DNA of 35,741 nucleotides from Reticulitermes lucifugus. Taxonomy: Eukaryota; Arthropoda; Insecta; Blattodea; Rhinotermitidae. Under the pieces are notes generated by a model, which did not search any database, had not been told where the DNA came from, and saw only the letters and a program-made list of their open reading frames with translations. Made by a program: the position numbers and the translations under genes. Shown piece after piece: positions 12,479-22,499 of the stretch. The stretch lies in the NCBI GenBank assembly GCA_026260175.1, contig JAKCWW010000857.1, positions 8,981-44,721 on the forward strand, read 5' to 3'. Positions within the stretch are counted from its first letter, which is position 1, and each line of letters begins with the position of its first letter.

Positions 12479-12513
12479 TTTTTCGACACTTTATCCCCAG
12501 CTATCTCAGCCAT
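12479..12513 (-). CDS. KARS1: Lysyl-tRNA synthetase, coding exon 1 with start codon
   Basis: This short first coding exon reads MAEIAGDKVSK plus AA and is followed directly by a perfect GTAAGT donor. The split codon AA|T gives Asn, producing MAEIAGDKVSKN-ELKRRLK, which parallels human KARS1 (its exon 1 ends KLSKN before ELKRR). The ATG lies in a good context (gcagcATGG). There is no targeting signal, so this is the start for the cytosolic enzyme. Upstream ATGs exist (see the short upstream frame at 12521-12577), but none is in frame with this exon. The exon was found by matching splice phase and family sequence, because it is far too short to show as an open frame. Confidence 0.93.
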
Positions 12514-13500
12514 GCTGCTACTATTTTTGCATCACCAACCATGTGGCACTGTTGCACGTCACACTCAATGGATACATGTCGCGCCGTGGTGGAGTAAAAG
12601 GCATGGATCAGAGGTAGCTGACGGGCCAGGGCCTTGCAAAACAGTAACAGAGATTAACGAAAGATCGAAAGCGGTAGTAAATTCCACTTCGATTAAAACT
12701 TTGCCTCTATGTGCAAGATGGAAGCACAATCTTCAGTACAGCCAGTATTGGCAGCAGGCAATAGTACCAGGTTCCACCGCTACTTCCGAAACCACGGATC
12801 ATCTATCTCTTAGCGCTAATCCATGATCTCTCCATCGTGCCAATGCACAGTAGTGCATGATTTCGTCACTAACACCAACATTTTTGTTTCCATGAGTTAA
12901 GCAAGGATCAAACTACAAGAAACTGCACTGTTTTAACAGATACCGTTTTAACCACTAGCGTGTGCTAGCATATTTTCAAATCTCTACCCTGTTCTACTCA
13001 CCCACACAGCCGTCTTCGAATGCTCAAGTAAATACACCAGACAAGGACTGATAACTTTCTGGAGGAGATAATAACTTAATAATGTAAGCTTGCGTGGAAT
13101 AGATCTCAGACTGGTAATGTGAAGATCATATGTAACTAGAAGGCCGTGGAGCAGGACTTTTTTGGTAGCACTTCTTGAGAATCGTCAAGTGTGGTTTCTT
13201 GGGGAACTCTTAAGTCTGCATGTAGCACTGATTACAGACGATACATAGCGTCTCTAGAACATCCTCAAAAGTAAGGTCGAGTAGAAGTTCGACTGACGAA
13301 ATTATCTGAAATGGATAGATATTAAATTTATATATGTTGCTGGATGGCATATAAAACCATGGCTGCCGGGCCACGAAGAGATTTGTCGTTTCTTTGGAAA
13401 TACGCATAATTTAAGCTTGTTGCTGCGCGTTATATCCCTAAAATTTTTCTATCATAAGGCAGAATCTTTACAAAATTCGCCAAGCTTCTCTTCCTGTTAG
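12514..13500. promoter_or_regulatory. KARS1 upstream region (promoter and 5' leader expected here)
   Basis: This region lies just upstream of the KARS1 start on the minus strand, so the promoter and any leader exons should be here. I see no TATA box placed convincingly. A TGACGT half-site (CRE-like) lies near 12560 on the minus strand. A short upstream open frame and a phase-compatible candidate leader exon are listed separately. The transcription start cannot be located from sequence. Confidence 0.4.
12521..12577 (-). other. Short upstream open reading frame (18 codons) before KARS1
   Basis: On the minus strand an ATG at 12577 opens a frame of 18 codons (MYPLSVTCNSATWLVMQK). It stops at 12521, seven bases before the KARS1 ATG, and is out of frame with it. 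If transcription starts upstream of 12577 it would be a uORF that dampens translation; if it starts downstream it is meaningless. Confidence 0.35.
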
Positions 13501-13527
13501 CTTTACCTCGCCTGCTAGCACACTCGT

Positions 13528-13797
13528 GCTAATATAACTCAGTCGGTAGTATCTAAGGCTATGAGGTGGACGACCGACAAGTCGTGGCAAGAGTCTCGAC
13601 TGGGTATGAGATTGGTTTTCGCCAAAGATTCCAAACCCGCTCTGGGGCCCACCAGGTCCCTCTATTATATGAGTACTGCGGGCACTTTCCTCGACGGTTA
13701 ACCGGCCGTGGTGTGAAGCTGATCACTTTTGTCCATCGAGTACGAGACTAAGAATGCGTAGAACTGTATCGCCACTTCCCCATATGCCGTCATGACA
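13528..13797 (+). mobile_element. tRNA-derived SINE, family C
   Basis: The head contains ATAACTCAGTCGGTAG, very like a tRNA A box, and GAGTCTCGACTGGGTA in the B-box position. A central domain (CTCTGGGGCCCACCAGG, then GGCCGTGGTGTGAAGCTGATCAC) matches the family A copies. The tail has CCCCATATG, shared with the copy at 16471-16751. No clear target duplication is visible. Confidence 0.75.
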
Positions 13798-14161
13798 GTG
13801 CTTAATTAAGTACAGCGGTAACTTAATTCTTACTTTATCACCTCTGCTTTGGTTTTTTCTTAAATCAAAGCGAAAGACCACCTGAAGCAATCAGAAAACT
13901 GAACAAGCCATACTGAATCCTGTGGATTTTACACTCCGTTTGTACACTTGTTTAAATCACATTTGCTTCGGTGCTCCTCCACAAACGTATCCGATTTGAG
14001 CTGAGATAGTAGATAACACGGTGTTACAGACATTGCCATCTCTACACTGAAGTCTAAGTGGCCTGCAGCACTTCGCTGAGCACGGATGACAATTTTGCTA
14101 CAGTACAATTTCGTCTTATGTTGGTGATGAGTAGAATTAAACAGCTTACCAGAGTATACAG

Positions 14162-14609
14162 TGTTATACTCCAGAAGAGCACAGTACAGTGTTATACTCC
14201 AGAAGAGCACAGTACAGTGTNNNNNNNNNNNNNNNNNNNNNNNNNNNNNNNNNNNNNNNNNNNNNNNNNNNNNNNNNNNNNNNNNNNNNNNNNNNNNNNN
14301 NNNNNNNNNNNNNNNNNNNNNNNNNNNNNNNNNNNNNNNNNNNNNNNNNNNNNNNNNNNNNNNNNNNNNNNNNNNNNNNNNNNNNNNNNNNNNNNNNNNN
14401 NNNNNNNNNNNNNTGTTATACTCCAGAAGAGCACAGTACAGTGTTATACTCCAGAAGAGCACAGTACATTGTTATAATCTAGAAGAGCACAGTACATTGT
14501 TATACTCCAGAAGAGCACAGTACAGTGTTATACTCCAGAAGAGCACAGTACATTGTTATACTCCAGAAGAGCATAGTACAGTGTTATACTCCAGAAGAGC
14601 ACAGTACAG
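14162..14609. repeat. 28-bp minisatellite, 16 units in register (7 hidden by Ns)
   Basis: The unit runs from TGTTATACTCC to AGTACAG (28 bp). Two units precede the gap, beginning at 14162 and 14190; seven follow, beginning at 14414. The third unit starts as tgt at 14218, and 14218 to 14414 is 196 bp, exactly seven units. Variant units carry CATT for CAGT, ataatct for atactcc, or gcatag for gcacag. Because 28 is not a multiple of 3 and the unit lacks stop triplets in any frame, the array stays open in every frame; this is not evidence of coding. Confidence 0.95.
14221..14413. other. Assembly gap (193 N)
   Basis: This is a run of N inside the minisatellite. Its length keeps the 28-bp register, so it looks sized or masked rather than an arbitrary placeholder. 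Confidence 0.99.
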
Positions 14610-14732
14610 TAAACACCAGTCCATGGGCGGCGCTTATTTCCTCGAAGATGGCGCATTTTATAAATCCGAGTTACCTCACAGATTGAATGTGGACATCTGA
14701 ACGTGACGGCGTAAACTCTCCATATGAGATTT

Positions 14733-14776
14733 ACACGCACGCACACACACGCACGCACACATACACACACACACAA
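14733..14776. repeat. (CA)n-rich microsatellite
   Basis: ACACGCACGCACACACACGC-type repeat followed by (AC)n. Confidence 0.9.
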
Positions 14777-14911
14777 CACTGTGAATTTACACGTGGAAAA
14801 TGACACATATTACGTATATTAAATATGCATTACGTACCAATGATTAATGGCTTTAAGTTCCCACAATGGTGATGATGCTGAAGGATTTCGATGAAGGTGG
14901 TGATGACTGAC

Positions 14912-14935
14912 GATGATGATGATGATGATGATGAT
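14912..14935. repeat. (GAT)n microsatellite
   Basis: About eight consecutive GAT units. Confidence 0.9.
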
Positions 14936-16470
14936 TTGAGACGCTGAGGATGTAATTGTTTGACGTCGATGTATTATTAAAAGTATGGGAAAATCGACGT
15001 CAAACTTAATTAAAACTGAGTCAGGCATTTGAATATTGAGGGTCGCCGAGCTTTGGAGTGGACACTTGGTTTCAAAACAGTCCGTAACTTTATATTGTTT
15101 GGCTTTCCATTTTAAATCTTTGAAGATTTGCAAGGCGCTCAGAGTTTTCAAATCCTCCTTTCAATTTAGGGATATTCTCCAATAGCAGGAGTGTAGGAGA
15201 AGTGCAGATTAAGTGCCTAAGGAAATCTACCATAAACAAGGGCTTACTGAATCATTATTCACAGCCATGAAAACCCCAGATCTCCTCTAGTCATGCAGGA
15301 ACCTGAAAAATCATAAGATAATATGTTCCTTAAATTACACGTACACAATTAAAATCTATTAAAATAAATTTTATCTAACATGGAATATCAAATTACATTA
15401 ACGTTTGACTTGATAGTAATTAATGAATCAAGCTCTTTGATGTGGGGGGGGGGGAGTTTATAAATTTTGTAAGTATATATGTGTGAAAGTGTAAATATGT
15501 CAACGATGCTTACATTTAAGCCTGTTTAAATCAATGGGAACCAATCAATTCTAGATTGTGTGTAACCAGATATTCTTGTTATGTTAAAGTCATGAAATAT
15601 ATTTATTTTCTAACAGCGCATGTTTCGTTCATGCATATGAAATAAGGACATTTGTAGGGCGTGTTTTACAGCATAGCTTGTATTTATTTTCACTCAAATA
15701 CTGCAAGAATTAAACAGGGAATATGTTGACAAATTTAACTGCCATGTTGCATGTAGAGTTATTAAATGCCAGCATTTAATTAGGCCCTTTTCCAGAACGA
15801 TAAAGGGGTTTGGAATTTGTGTGTGCTTGGTACGTGGGCGCTTTTCATGAAATGTGACCGGCCTGAACTTGGGTTTGGGGCATATTTTTCTCCTATGTTA
15901 AATTTTTTTTGGTGCTAGACCGGCAGAACCGACTCGAGCACACGCCTTCATTAAACTGTAAGTAACGTCTATCCCGGCTCCACTAGCTCGGTTTGATCAC
16001 AACTTCTTCGCCTTACTGACATTTTCCTGTCCTCGGTGTTTATAATTCCACGAACGTTGTGTGAATCTCTTATCTTCATCTTATTTACATATTTAGCCTA
16101 TTGTCCTCGATAACCTGCCTTATATTGCTTAAATTAAACTTGACACCATTTCCGCAAGGAGTCTTTCAGAATTTTTAATAGTCGTTTGTGTACGAAATAT
16201 ATTTTAATGCTATTCGCTTGGTAAATTACTGCTACTACATTTATGGTTCTTGCAGGAAACTTTTACGGAAAATGCCGACTATAATTTGTCTTGCATAACT
16301 GGACATTTTGTAAGTTTCTGTAATTCTACTTAAATAGCATACTAATCTCAGAAGGCCAATATTATTGAAGGAAAGTAATATGGTAATCGGAAAATATACG
16401 TTCGTTTAAATATCTGTGTTTATTTAAGGTTTGTTTATTCTTCACTTTTCAGTAGCAGCAAAGTAGCAAA
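14936..16470. other. Intergenic, nothing recognised
   Basis: No coding exon, RNA gene or known repeat is supported. There is a run of 11 G at 15444-15454. The sequence is AT-rich and has no long open frame with family resemblance. Confidence 0.6.
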
Positions 16471-16751
16471 GGAGCCGAGATAGCGTAGACAGTATAGAGA
16501 CTATGGTACGGGCTGGATGATCCGGCGTTTGAATCCCGGAAGGCGAAAGAGATTTATCTCTTCTCCAGAAAGTCCTGACTGGCCCTGGGGCCCACCCAGT
16601 CTCTTAGAATTTTCCCTGGGAAAAAAGCGACCGAGGCGTGAGGCTGAACACTCACGTCCATCTACAGACGAGGATAAGAATAAGTGGAGGTGTAATTCCA
16701 GTCCCCCCATATGTTCCATAAGGTGTATAGGGACCACTTACCTTTACGTTT
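16471..16751 (+). mobile_element. tRNA-derived SINE, family B
   Basis: The head begins GGAGCCGAGATAGCGTAGAC, resembling the family A heads, and has a clear B box GTTTGAATCCC near 16529. The central domain has CCCTGGGGCCCACCCAG at 16583-16599 and TTTCCCTGGGAAAAAAGCG from 16611. The tail has CCCCCCATATG, shared with the family C copy. It lies between KARS1 and DNAAF6. Confidence 0.8.
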
Positions 16752-17333
16752 AGCAACATTGTTTCTGCAACAATTTTATAAATTTTGTAACATAAAATTA
16801 ATGTAGCTGACAGTGTTTTCTTTCGAGGAATATAACGTTAATTGCAATGATTTGAAACACGCATTAATTTGTAAATATTATTTTACCCATAAAAACTCAA
16901 GAGTTTTTTACTTTCCCATAGCAGATGTAACAGCATTATTCACAGTGAAGGTCTTTTCTTTCACGTATTCCAAGTCTTGCCCGTTTTACGAGATTATCCG
17001 TGTAGGTAATCCGTGATATAAAATCCAGCCTTAAAAAAAAGATCACATAAAGTTTGGTAGTTTATAGAAACAACTCACATGCTTCATAGGGTGACTTACG
17101 GTTGATTGTGCAAGTTTCAGTTATTAATTTATCTGCTGTTCCCGTATTTTCAAGCGTAAATTTTAGAAGCATTCAAAAAAAAAGAATAACAATAATTAAA
17201 CACGAGAGATAGACTCATATGAAGGCTAAGAATGAATGTTGTCTGAGCAATATCCAGCCTGTGACATAGCGTCATAGAACAATTATATTCAGACTCACCG
17301 AAATGGACACGAATATATCGACGAAACATCGGT

Positions 17334-17347
17334 ATTGCCATAGCAAC
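17334..17347 (+). promoter_or_regulatory. RFX X-box upstream of DNAAF6
   Basis: ATTGCCATAGCAAC matches the RFX consensus RYYVYY-N(1-3)-RRHRAC at every position with a 2-base spacer. It lies 97 bp upstream of the DNAAF6 ATG. RFX factors drive ciliary genes in animals, so a perfect site at this distance from a dynein-assembly gene is very likely functional. A weaker forkhead-like TGTTTGG lies at 17375-17381. Confidence 0.85.
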
Positions 17348-17443
17348 CCTCTCTGAATAGCCCGAATCATTAGCTGTTTGGTTCTTTGCGAAGAACGTAG
17401 AAGATTAAGTGTCCACTGTTTTGTCGGTGTTGTACTAAAGAAA

Positions 17444-17552
17444 ATGGAATTAAACTACCAAGATATTAGGAGATTAGCTGAAATACTGAGACCAACTGAA
17501 GAAGATTCGGATAGTGAAGACGATTTGCCTCAAAGTGGATTGTCGGCTTTGG
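17444..17552 (+). CDS. DNAAF6: DNAAF6 (PIH1D3), coding exon 1
   Basis: DNAAF6 is a PIH-family co-chaperone that works with HSP90 and other dynein assembly factors in the cytoplasm to pre-assemble axonemal dynein arms. In insects these are needed in sperm tails and motile-type sensory cilia. This exon gives 36 codons plus one base: MELNYQDIRRLAEILRPTEE, an acidic DSDSEDD stretch, then SGLSAL, which parallels the human N terminus (LEALSKLLNPEEEDDSD, then GLSTIG). ATG 17444 is the first in-frame ATG, in good context (aaaATGG); the open frame further upstream has no ATG. The donor is taken as TTGG|gtaatg at 17553, because it puts the next exon in phase 1 and gives SAL-GPGSIGP. A donor three bases later would not keep the frame. 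An X-box lies just upstream. Confidence 0.92.
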
Positions 17553-19289
17553 GTAATGTAATTAAGCATGGGCTTATTACTTCAACACTGTTCATTGTTA
17601 ATTATATTATTCACACGTATTATTCAAATGCGAACAGAAGGATTGTTAAATTAAAAAAAACAGTTACTGTTTTTTATCGCTTCATTCATGTTATTTTTAT
17701 TTCCTTGGTAAATATCTCAGATGATTGATGACATATTGCATGTTAATGGGACTGGAACTGAGATGTTTGCAGCTTATTGTATAAAACCTTGAGTATTATC
17801 TATATTTAGTACGATTAAGTTACATTTCATGAACTTACTTGTTGAGTTGAAGTCATTCAGACCTTAGCTAAATTACGCTGCTTAAAAGTGTGAATGTTTA
17901 TGGCTAACTATTCCAGTCGTAACCTGGATTTGGGCGCTGGAGGCAGAAATTGGATATTTACGTTTCACAATAGTGTCAAGTTTCTTTTTAGCTCACCTTT
18001 CCTCTAAAGACATAACCTGAAGCTTCCAGTTCTAGAATGTAATGCCCGAATGTAGAACATGAAATTTATGCCACTCCTGGTATAAGTTTTAGTGGTAACA
18101 TAGGGTCAGTTTCACAGAGATATGGGTATAAATTTAATTAAATATCTATGGTTGTAATTACAATACTGCATGAAAAATGTTATCAGTAGGTTCCGAAGCC
18201 GTTATTTATTATGTTTCATTCCATTCCATTTTAGTTCAGCAGATTCCGGGAGAGATCTGAGAACATGCATCGCTAAGAAGACAGACTGAAGCCACGAATC
18301 TGATACAGGCGATTGCTCTCTGTTGATTTCTGTTTATTTGTGCCATGCTTTACAGTTTTCCAGCATGTTTGTTCTCTGAGCTCCTAAGCTGATATTTCGA
18401 ACATCAAATTGTTCAACTGAAACAAAATATTCTACGAACCTTTTACATCAAGTGCATTCTCAGTTATATATTAATGGCGTAACATACACTTATCTGCAAT
18501 TATGACTATACTGTCCTGTTCTTAAAAGTAGTGAAATTTACAGCACATTTTTACATATACTTTCCAATAAGCAAATTATTTTATTTTATAATAAAATGAC
18601 AGTTTGTTGCAAATTAATTTTCACTACATCCTTTTACCTCTTATGTTAGTTGTGTAAGACTGTTAGTCATCAAATTATATCCTGTTGCAATAATAGGAGG
18701 TATACATTTTCTTGATTCAAGGGGTGTTAAAAAATAAATGTTAATCCCAAAAAAATTCATCATAATTGTAGACATGCCTTTGAAAATCTTTTGTGTAGAC
18801 ATGTCACATTTTTTCTTCTTTTAAGCAAATTTATTTTGGATTTCATAACACGTCTTAACAAACCTTCTAACTAGTGGAATACTCTTCATTGCAAGCAACA
18901 TATCAGCGTCGCCTATTGCTTACAAATGCATTTGAACCAAGCAATCAACTGTTATTAACAGCCATATAAACACGTTAGGTAAAATCCATTTCGCCTTTAT
19001 AATTTACTGATTTTAGAGAAAAAATTGTTAACACACATATAACCTGTTTCGAGAAAACAGAAAATACATGTTGAACTGCTATTAAAAATATATGTAGAAT
19101 TAAAAAAATGAACCATCGAAGAACACTCTTGGTTAACAATAGCACCTGTTTTATCATAAATCCAACACGTTTTGTTCGTCAAATGACCATCATCAGGGGA
19201 TGCTATTCAGTTACACAGCAAATTACAGAGGTTTTACATTCATTTGTATCCTGTATTATTACACACCATATTATATCTATAGGATGTAT

Positions 19290-19321
19290 CCTTGTATCAA
19301 AATACGTATTTTGATACAAGG
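19290..19321. repeat. Perfect 32-bp palindrome, no spacer
   Basis: CCTTGTATCAAAATAC is followed at once by its exact reverse complement. Symmetry ends at 19289/19322. It lies in DNAAF6 intron 1. Its origin is unknown. Confidence 0.97.
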
Positions 19322-20164
19322 CTGCCATCTTTAAATGCCTCATAATAAGATGCGAAATGCGGGCCACAAATTAAGGTAAAACCTCCGTAATTTCTTACGT
19401 ACCTGAACAGCATAAACCTGATGACTGAGTTACAATAGAGCGGCTGATATTAGTAAACAAGCATGTACTTTGATGGTTTCTTTTTTTTTTAATGTAGCAT
19501 GTAAGGTATGTGGCAAATGATGAATCCACTTAAGACTTATTTAGAATGATTCTTATAAAAACCTGCATTGTGGTATTCATAGTTACTACGCTGAAAACTG
19601 AATGAAATCACTACTGACATTATTTATTGGCTTCAGTTTGATGATAGAGTTTACCTTTTTCCATAATTATCCAATTGTTTTTTCAGAATTTAAATACACA
19701 TTTTCATTCCAGTGCAGAAAGTTGGCAAGACACCATCTAGTGAAACATTTCAATAACTTAATTTTTCTCGTGTACATTCATTTGCAAAAAGTGTGTTTTA
19801 TCTCTGCCAAAAATCAAAAGTTTGAAATAAATTAAAACGATACAATAAGATTTTTACTAACTATAGTAAGTCGTCCTGGTAAGTTGCGACATCCAGGCAA
19901 AATATTGGTAGTGCATTTCCTCCTCCCTGTTTGACGTTTCCCCGTGAAGGTCCAGCAATATTAGGCCTAAACAGAAAAATGTTAGCCTATTTATGGGGGA
20001 TATATAGTCCTCACATGTTTGCTTATTTATTCCTTTGCTGGGTCAATGGGTCAATGGCAGTATGTACCTATCCCGAAAATTTGCCGTGCGGAGAGTTGGG
20101 ATCAAGTAAATTCTCCTAGGATGGTATGTTGAAAAGAGTAGTTAGAACGTTTTGCTAGTTGTAT

Positions 20165-20400
20165 AAGACACAGAATATGCAATTTTATTAAGCTACGAGC
20201 TGGACAAAGGAGAAATTGGGGTTCGACTCCCGGCAGAGTGATGAGACTTTTGTCATTTCCAAGCCTCAAATGCGGATTTAGGCTCATCCAGCCTCAAACA
20301 CAATGGTTACAGCGAACAGTGTTCTTGGAAGTAAAGTGAATGGGGCATGTAGTTTTCTACTCACCTCCATGTAGTGCTGGGAGTAAAAGTGTAGACTTTC
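20165..20400 (+). mobile_element. tRNA-derived SINE fragment, family D (weak)
   Basis: A strong B-box-like GGGTTCGACTCCCGGC lies near 20218-20233, with a head-like stretch before it and CCAAGCCTCAAATGCGG after it. The tail reads ACCTCCATGTAGTGCTGGGAG. No second copy exists in the window and I see no target duplication, so this rests mainly on the promoter-like box. Confidence 0.5.
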
Positions 20401-20526
20401 ACCTCGACTGTAATAAATATCTTACATCCTACAGAGCAGTATAAAGTAGCTTGTTCTGTAAATACACCAGCCTCTGTAGCATGTAGGCTACCTAACCTAT
20501 TAAGAACAAATCATCTAATGTAACAG

Positions 20527-20732
20527 GTCCGGGCAGTATTGGACCGAAGAAAGGCAACGGAGATGGGAATTGTGCCGTTGAGGTCTCGGGGGGAAGTGCT
20601 GATGATACTAACATCTGGGATGAAAGAAATATTCCTGACGTCAGTGTTGACATTACTTCGGATCCTCGTGAGAGACCGGAATTTGATATCAAGTACAGGC
20701 AGGCTGTTACTCCAGAGGACGTTTACCTGCAG
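20527..20732 (+). CDS. DNAAF6: DNAAF6 (PIH1D3), coding exon 2
   Basis: This exon is 206 bp in phase 1, encoding GPGSIGPKKGNG, a Gly/Asp-rich linker, then DDTNIWDERNIPDV, and the start of the PIH1 CS-like domain, RPEFDIKYRQAVTPEDVYLQ. It matches human PIH1D3 in order: GPGNIGP, then [27 protein letters not shown]. The IWDERNIP (WDxREIP-type) motif is characteristic of this protein. The acceptor is taacag. The donor CAG|gttgga is weak, but it leaves phase 0 and joins cleanly to exon 3. The frame is uninterrupted. Confidence 0.93.
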
Positions 20733-22247
20733 GTTGGATAATACACCTCACAACATTTAAAGTGACTTCTTTCTCTACTCTCTGACTTAGGGGGATGGGG
20801 ACCCTGTAGTACTAGCTGTATTATGTATACTAAAGAAAACGGTAATACTTTTGAGTTGCTTTAACAAAGCTGCTTCAACTTAGACATACATGTTAAGAAA
20901 ATTTTCATGATGTGCAGGCAGTTTTTAGAATGAGATCTGCAAGTTTTTCCCTTTCTTCACAGTCTCCTGGTTTGGCAGTTTCTCTAACAATGAAGTTCAG
21001 TTTAGATACTTGAGCCTTCAGCACAGTTACTTGAAGAATAACAGTAGTAGCAAAATTAAATATTTTTCGTTGGCTTTTTACCATTGAAGTAAATTTCACA
21101 GACATAATATAATTCGGAAACTATACCTGAAGATATCTCGTGGATGCCCTCAGTCCTTCTAGGAAACTGTTGGGATAGTTCATTAAACAGGCTACGCTTC
21201 ACTGAACAAATTAACATATTGTCCAAATACATCCTTATGTTTTTTCACATTTGATTAGATAGCCTTTTCCTTGACTTATGTAGATACAAATCGTATATTT
21301 CTCAGATATACAAATGCCACCGTGCACACAGTCAGAAACTTTTTACTTGTATTTAGATAAATGTCCGTCACACTGATAAACATTCAAGACAAAGTTCAAT
21401 ATAAAATTCTAGGTTCTTTCCAGTCGGCACAAGAACGTTACCGTATCTTAAATATTGCATAAAAATTGCGACAAGATTCGAGAAGCATAGGTCATCTTCA
21501 GGTGATATTTATTTCAAAAAAGAAAGGGAGTTTTTGTGAGACTGACTTTTTGTGCTTGTAATTTTCGGTTTATTTGTTTCAGTGTATTTTAGGTTACATT
21601 TACTTTTTCCTGATCTCTTTATTGTGTTCCGTACGGATTAATTTGTATGTCTGTTTTTTTCTGATGATACCTCTTGTGACAGAATGCACTCTCTGTATTT
21701 CTTGTTTTATAATATGATATTTTGTTGTTACTTTTTTATCTAATTTTTACGTTTTCTTCCATCTTGATACTGCTTGATGCTGTGGTGTGGTACCTTGATC
21801 TGTTGCCTATTCACAAAGAAATATGTCGTAATTTTTAAGTGATGTTTAAGATAAATTAAAGATTGTAGTGCCGGCTGAAAGAAGCCTAGTATTTTCAATT
21901 GACATTTTATTACAAAGCAAAACTTGATGTCAACATTGAAGATTTAAAACAAAAATTGTCGATCTTCGTCAATCTCCTTTTATTACATACACGTATGCTA
22001 TCTTTTGTTTTATGAGTAGTAGACTGATGAATTTCAATATGCGTAGATGCAAAGGTTGTAATGATAGTCTAAGAACCAAGATTGAGATAGACGAAAATTT
22101 TTAAAATTCACATTTAATCTAATACTGTGACGTATTTCCAGGGCTGATGTAAGTGACAGACAAATACGGACACGACTGTTTCTTTTGTGTTCTGTTTACG
22201 GCTCGTGCTTGCGGAACACGTAATACGAGGGAATGTCGATGTTTTAG
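20733..22247 (+). other. DNAAF6: DNAAF6 intron 2 (1.5 kb)
   Basis: This intron runs from gttgga to gatgttttag. No transposon is recognised. A 66-codon open frame on the opposite strand (21105 to 20905) has protein-like composition, but I could not assign it. Confidence 0.85.
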
Positions 22248-22499
22248 ATGGGAGTCAAGACTGCAAGCACGGCAAGCTGCGAGGATATGGTTGTAAGTGT
22301 GCATCTGCCAGGAGAGACGCGAAATCAGGTGAACTTGGAGGTCACTCGCCAGCGTCTTGACGTCCGCTCTCCTCGTTACCGCCTCAGTCTTCCGACGCCG
22401 CATCCTGTGGACCCCGACTCAAGCAGAGCAGAGTGGCTCGACTCTGTGCTCATCGTCACACTTCGGATGCAGAGAGAGTTCGACTTCATTAATTTCTGA
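22248..22499 (+). CDS. DNAAF6: DNAAF6 (PIH1D3), coding exon 3 with stop
   Basis: The terminal exon has 83 codons plus TGA. It starts MGVKTASTASCEDMVVSVHLPG (human [23 protein letters not shown]), continues NQVNLEVTRQRLDVRSPRYRLSLPTPHPVDP, and ends DSVLIVTLRMQREFDFINF (human ending ELDIANFF). This is the beta-sandwich CS-like domain typical of PIH proteins, with the conserved LDLR/LDVR-SP-YRL-LP core. The ATG at its start is an internal codon; the phase-0 join to VYLQ shows this. The three exons total 567 bp, 188 residues plus stop, slightly shorter than the human 214. The gene appears intact. No clear AATAAA polyadenylation signal is obvious downstream. Confidence 0.94.
   Translation: MGVKTASTASCEDMVVSVHLPGETRNQVNLEVTRQRLDVRSPRYRLSLPTPHPVDPDSSRAEWLDSVLIVTLRMQREFDFINF

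Larger units (their letters stand above)
17553..20526 (+). other. DNAAF6: DNAAF6 intron 1 (3.0 kb)
   Basis: This intron begins with GTAATG and ends with a taacag acceptor. It contains a perfect 32-bp palindrome at 19290-19321, a degenerate CTGATGATG motif on the minus strand at 19188-19196, and a SINE fragment near 20165-20400. Otherwise it is AT-rich sequence with nothing recognised. Confidence 0.85.

Noticed and set aside
13002..13407. Minus-strand frame 13407-13210 as the ATG exon for a mitochondrial KARS1 leader
   Set aside because: No usable donor with the right phase follows it, and the candidate leader at 13002-13058 has no in-frame ATG of its own.
13532..13610. Genuine tRNA gene at the family C head
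   Set aside because: It has good A and B boxes but no matching acceptor stem, and it is continuous with a SINE body.
14058..14700. Long open frames across the 28-bp array on both strands (LYSRRAQYS-type repeats)
   Set aside because: They arise because a 28-bp unit without stop triplets is open in every frame and Ns translate as X. There are no start context, splice signals or family match.
16501..16753. Paired 78-codon frames on both strands
   Set aside because: Both lie inside the family B SINE.
20207..20235. Genuine tRNA gene because of the strong GGTTCGACTCCCGG box
   Set aside because: No cloverleaf can be completed: the acceptor arms do not pair and the A box is poor. SINE-derived promoter is the better reading.
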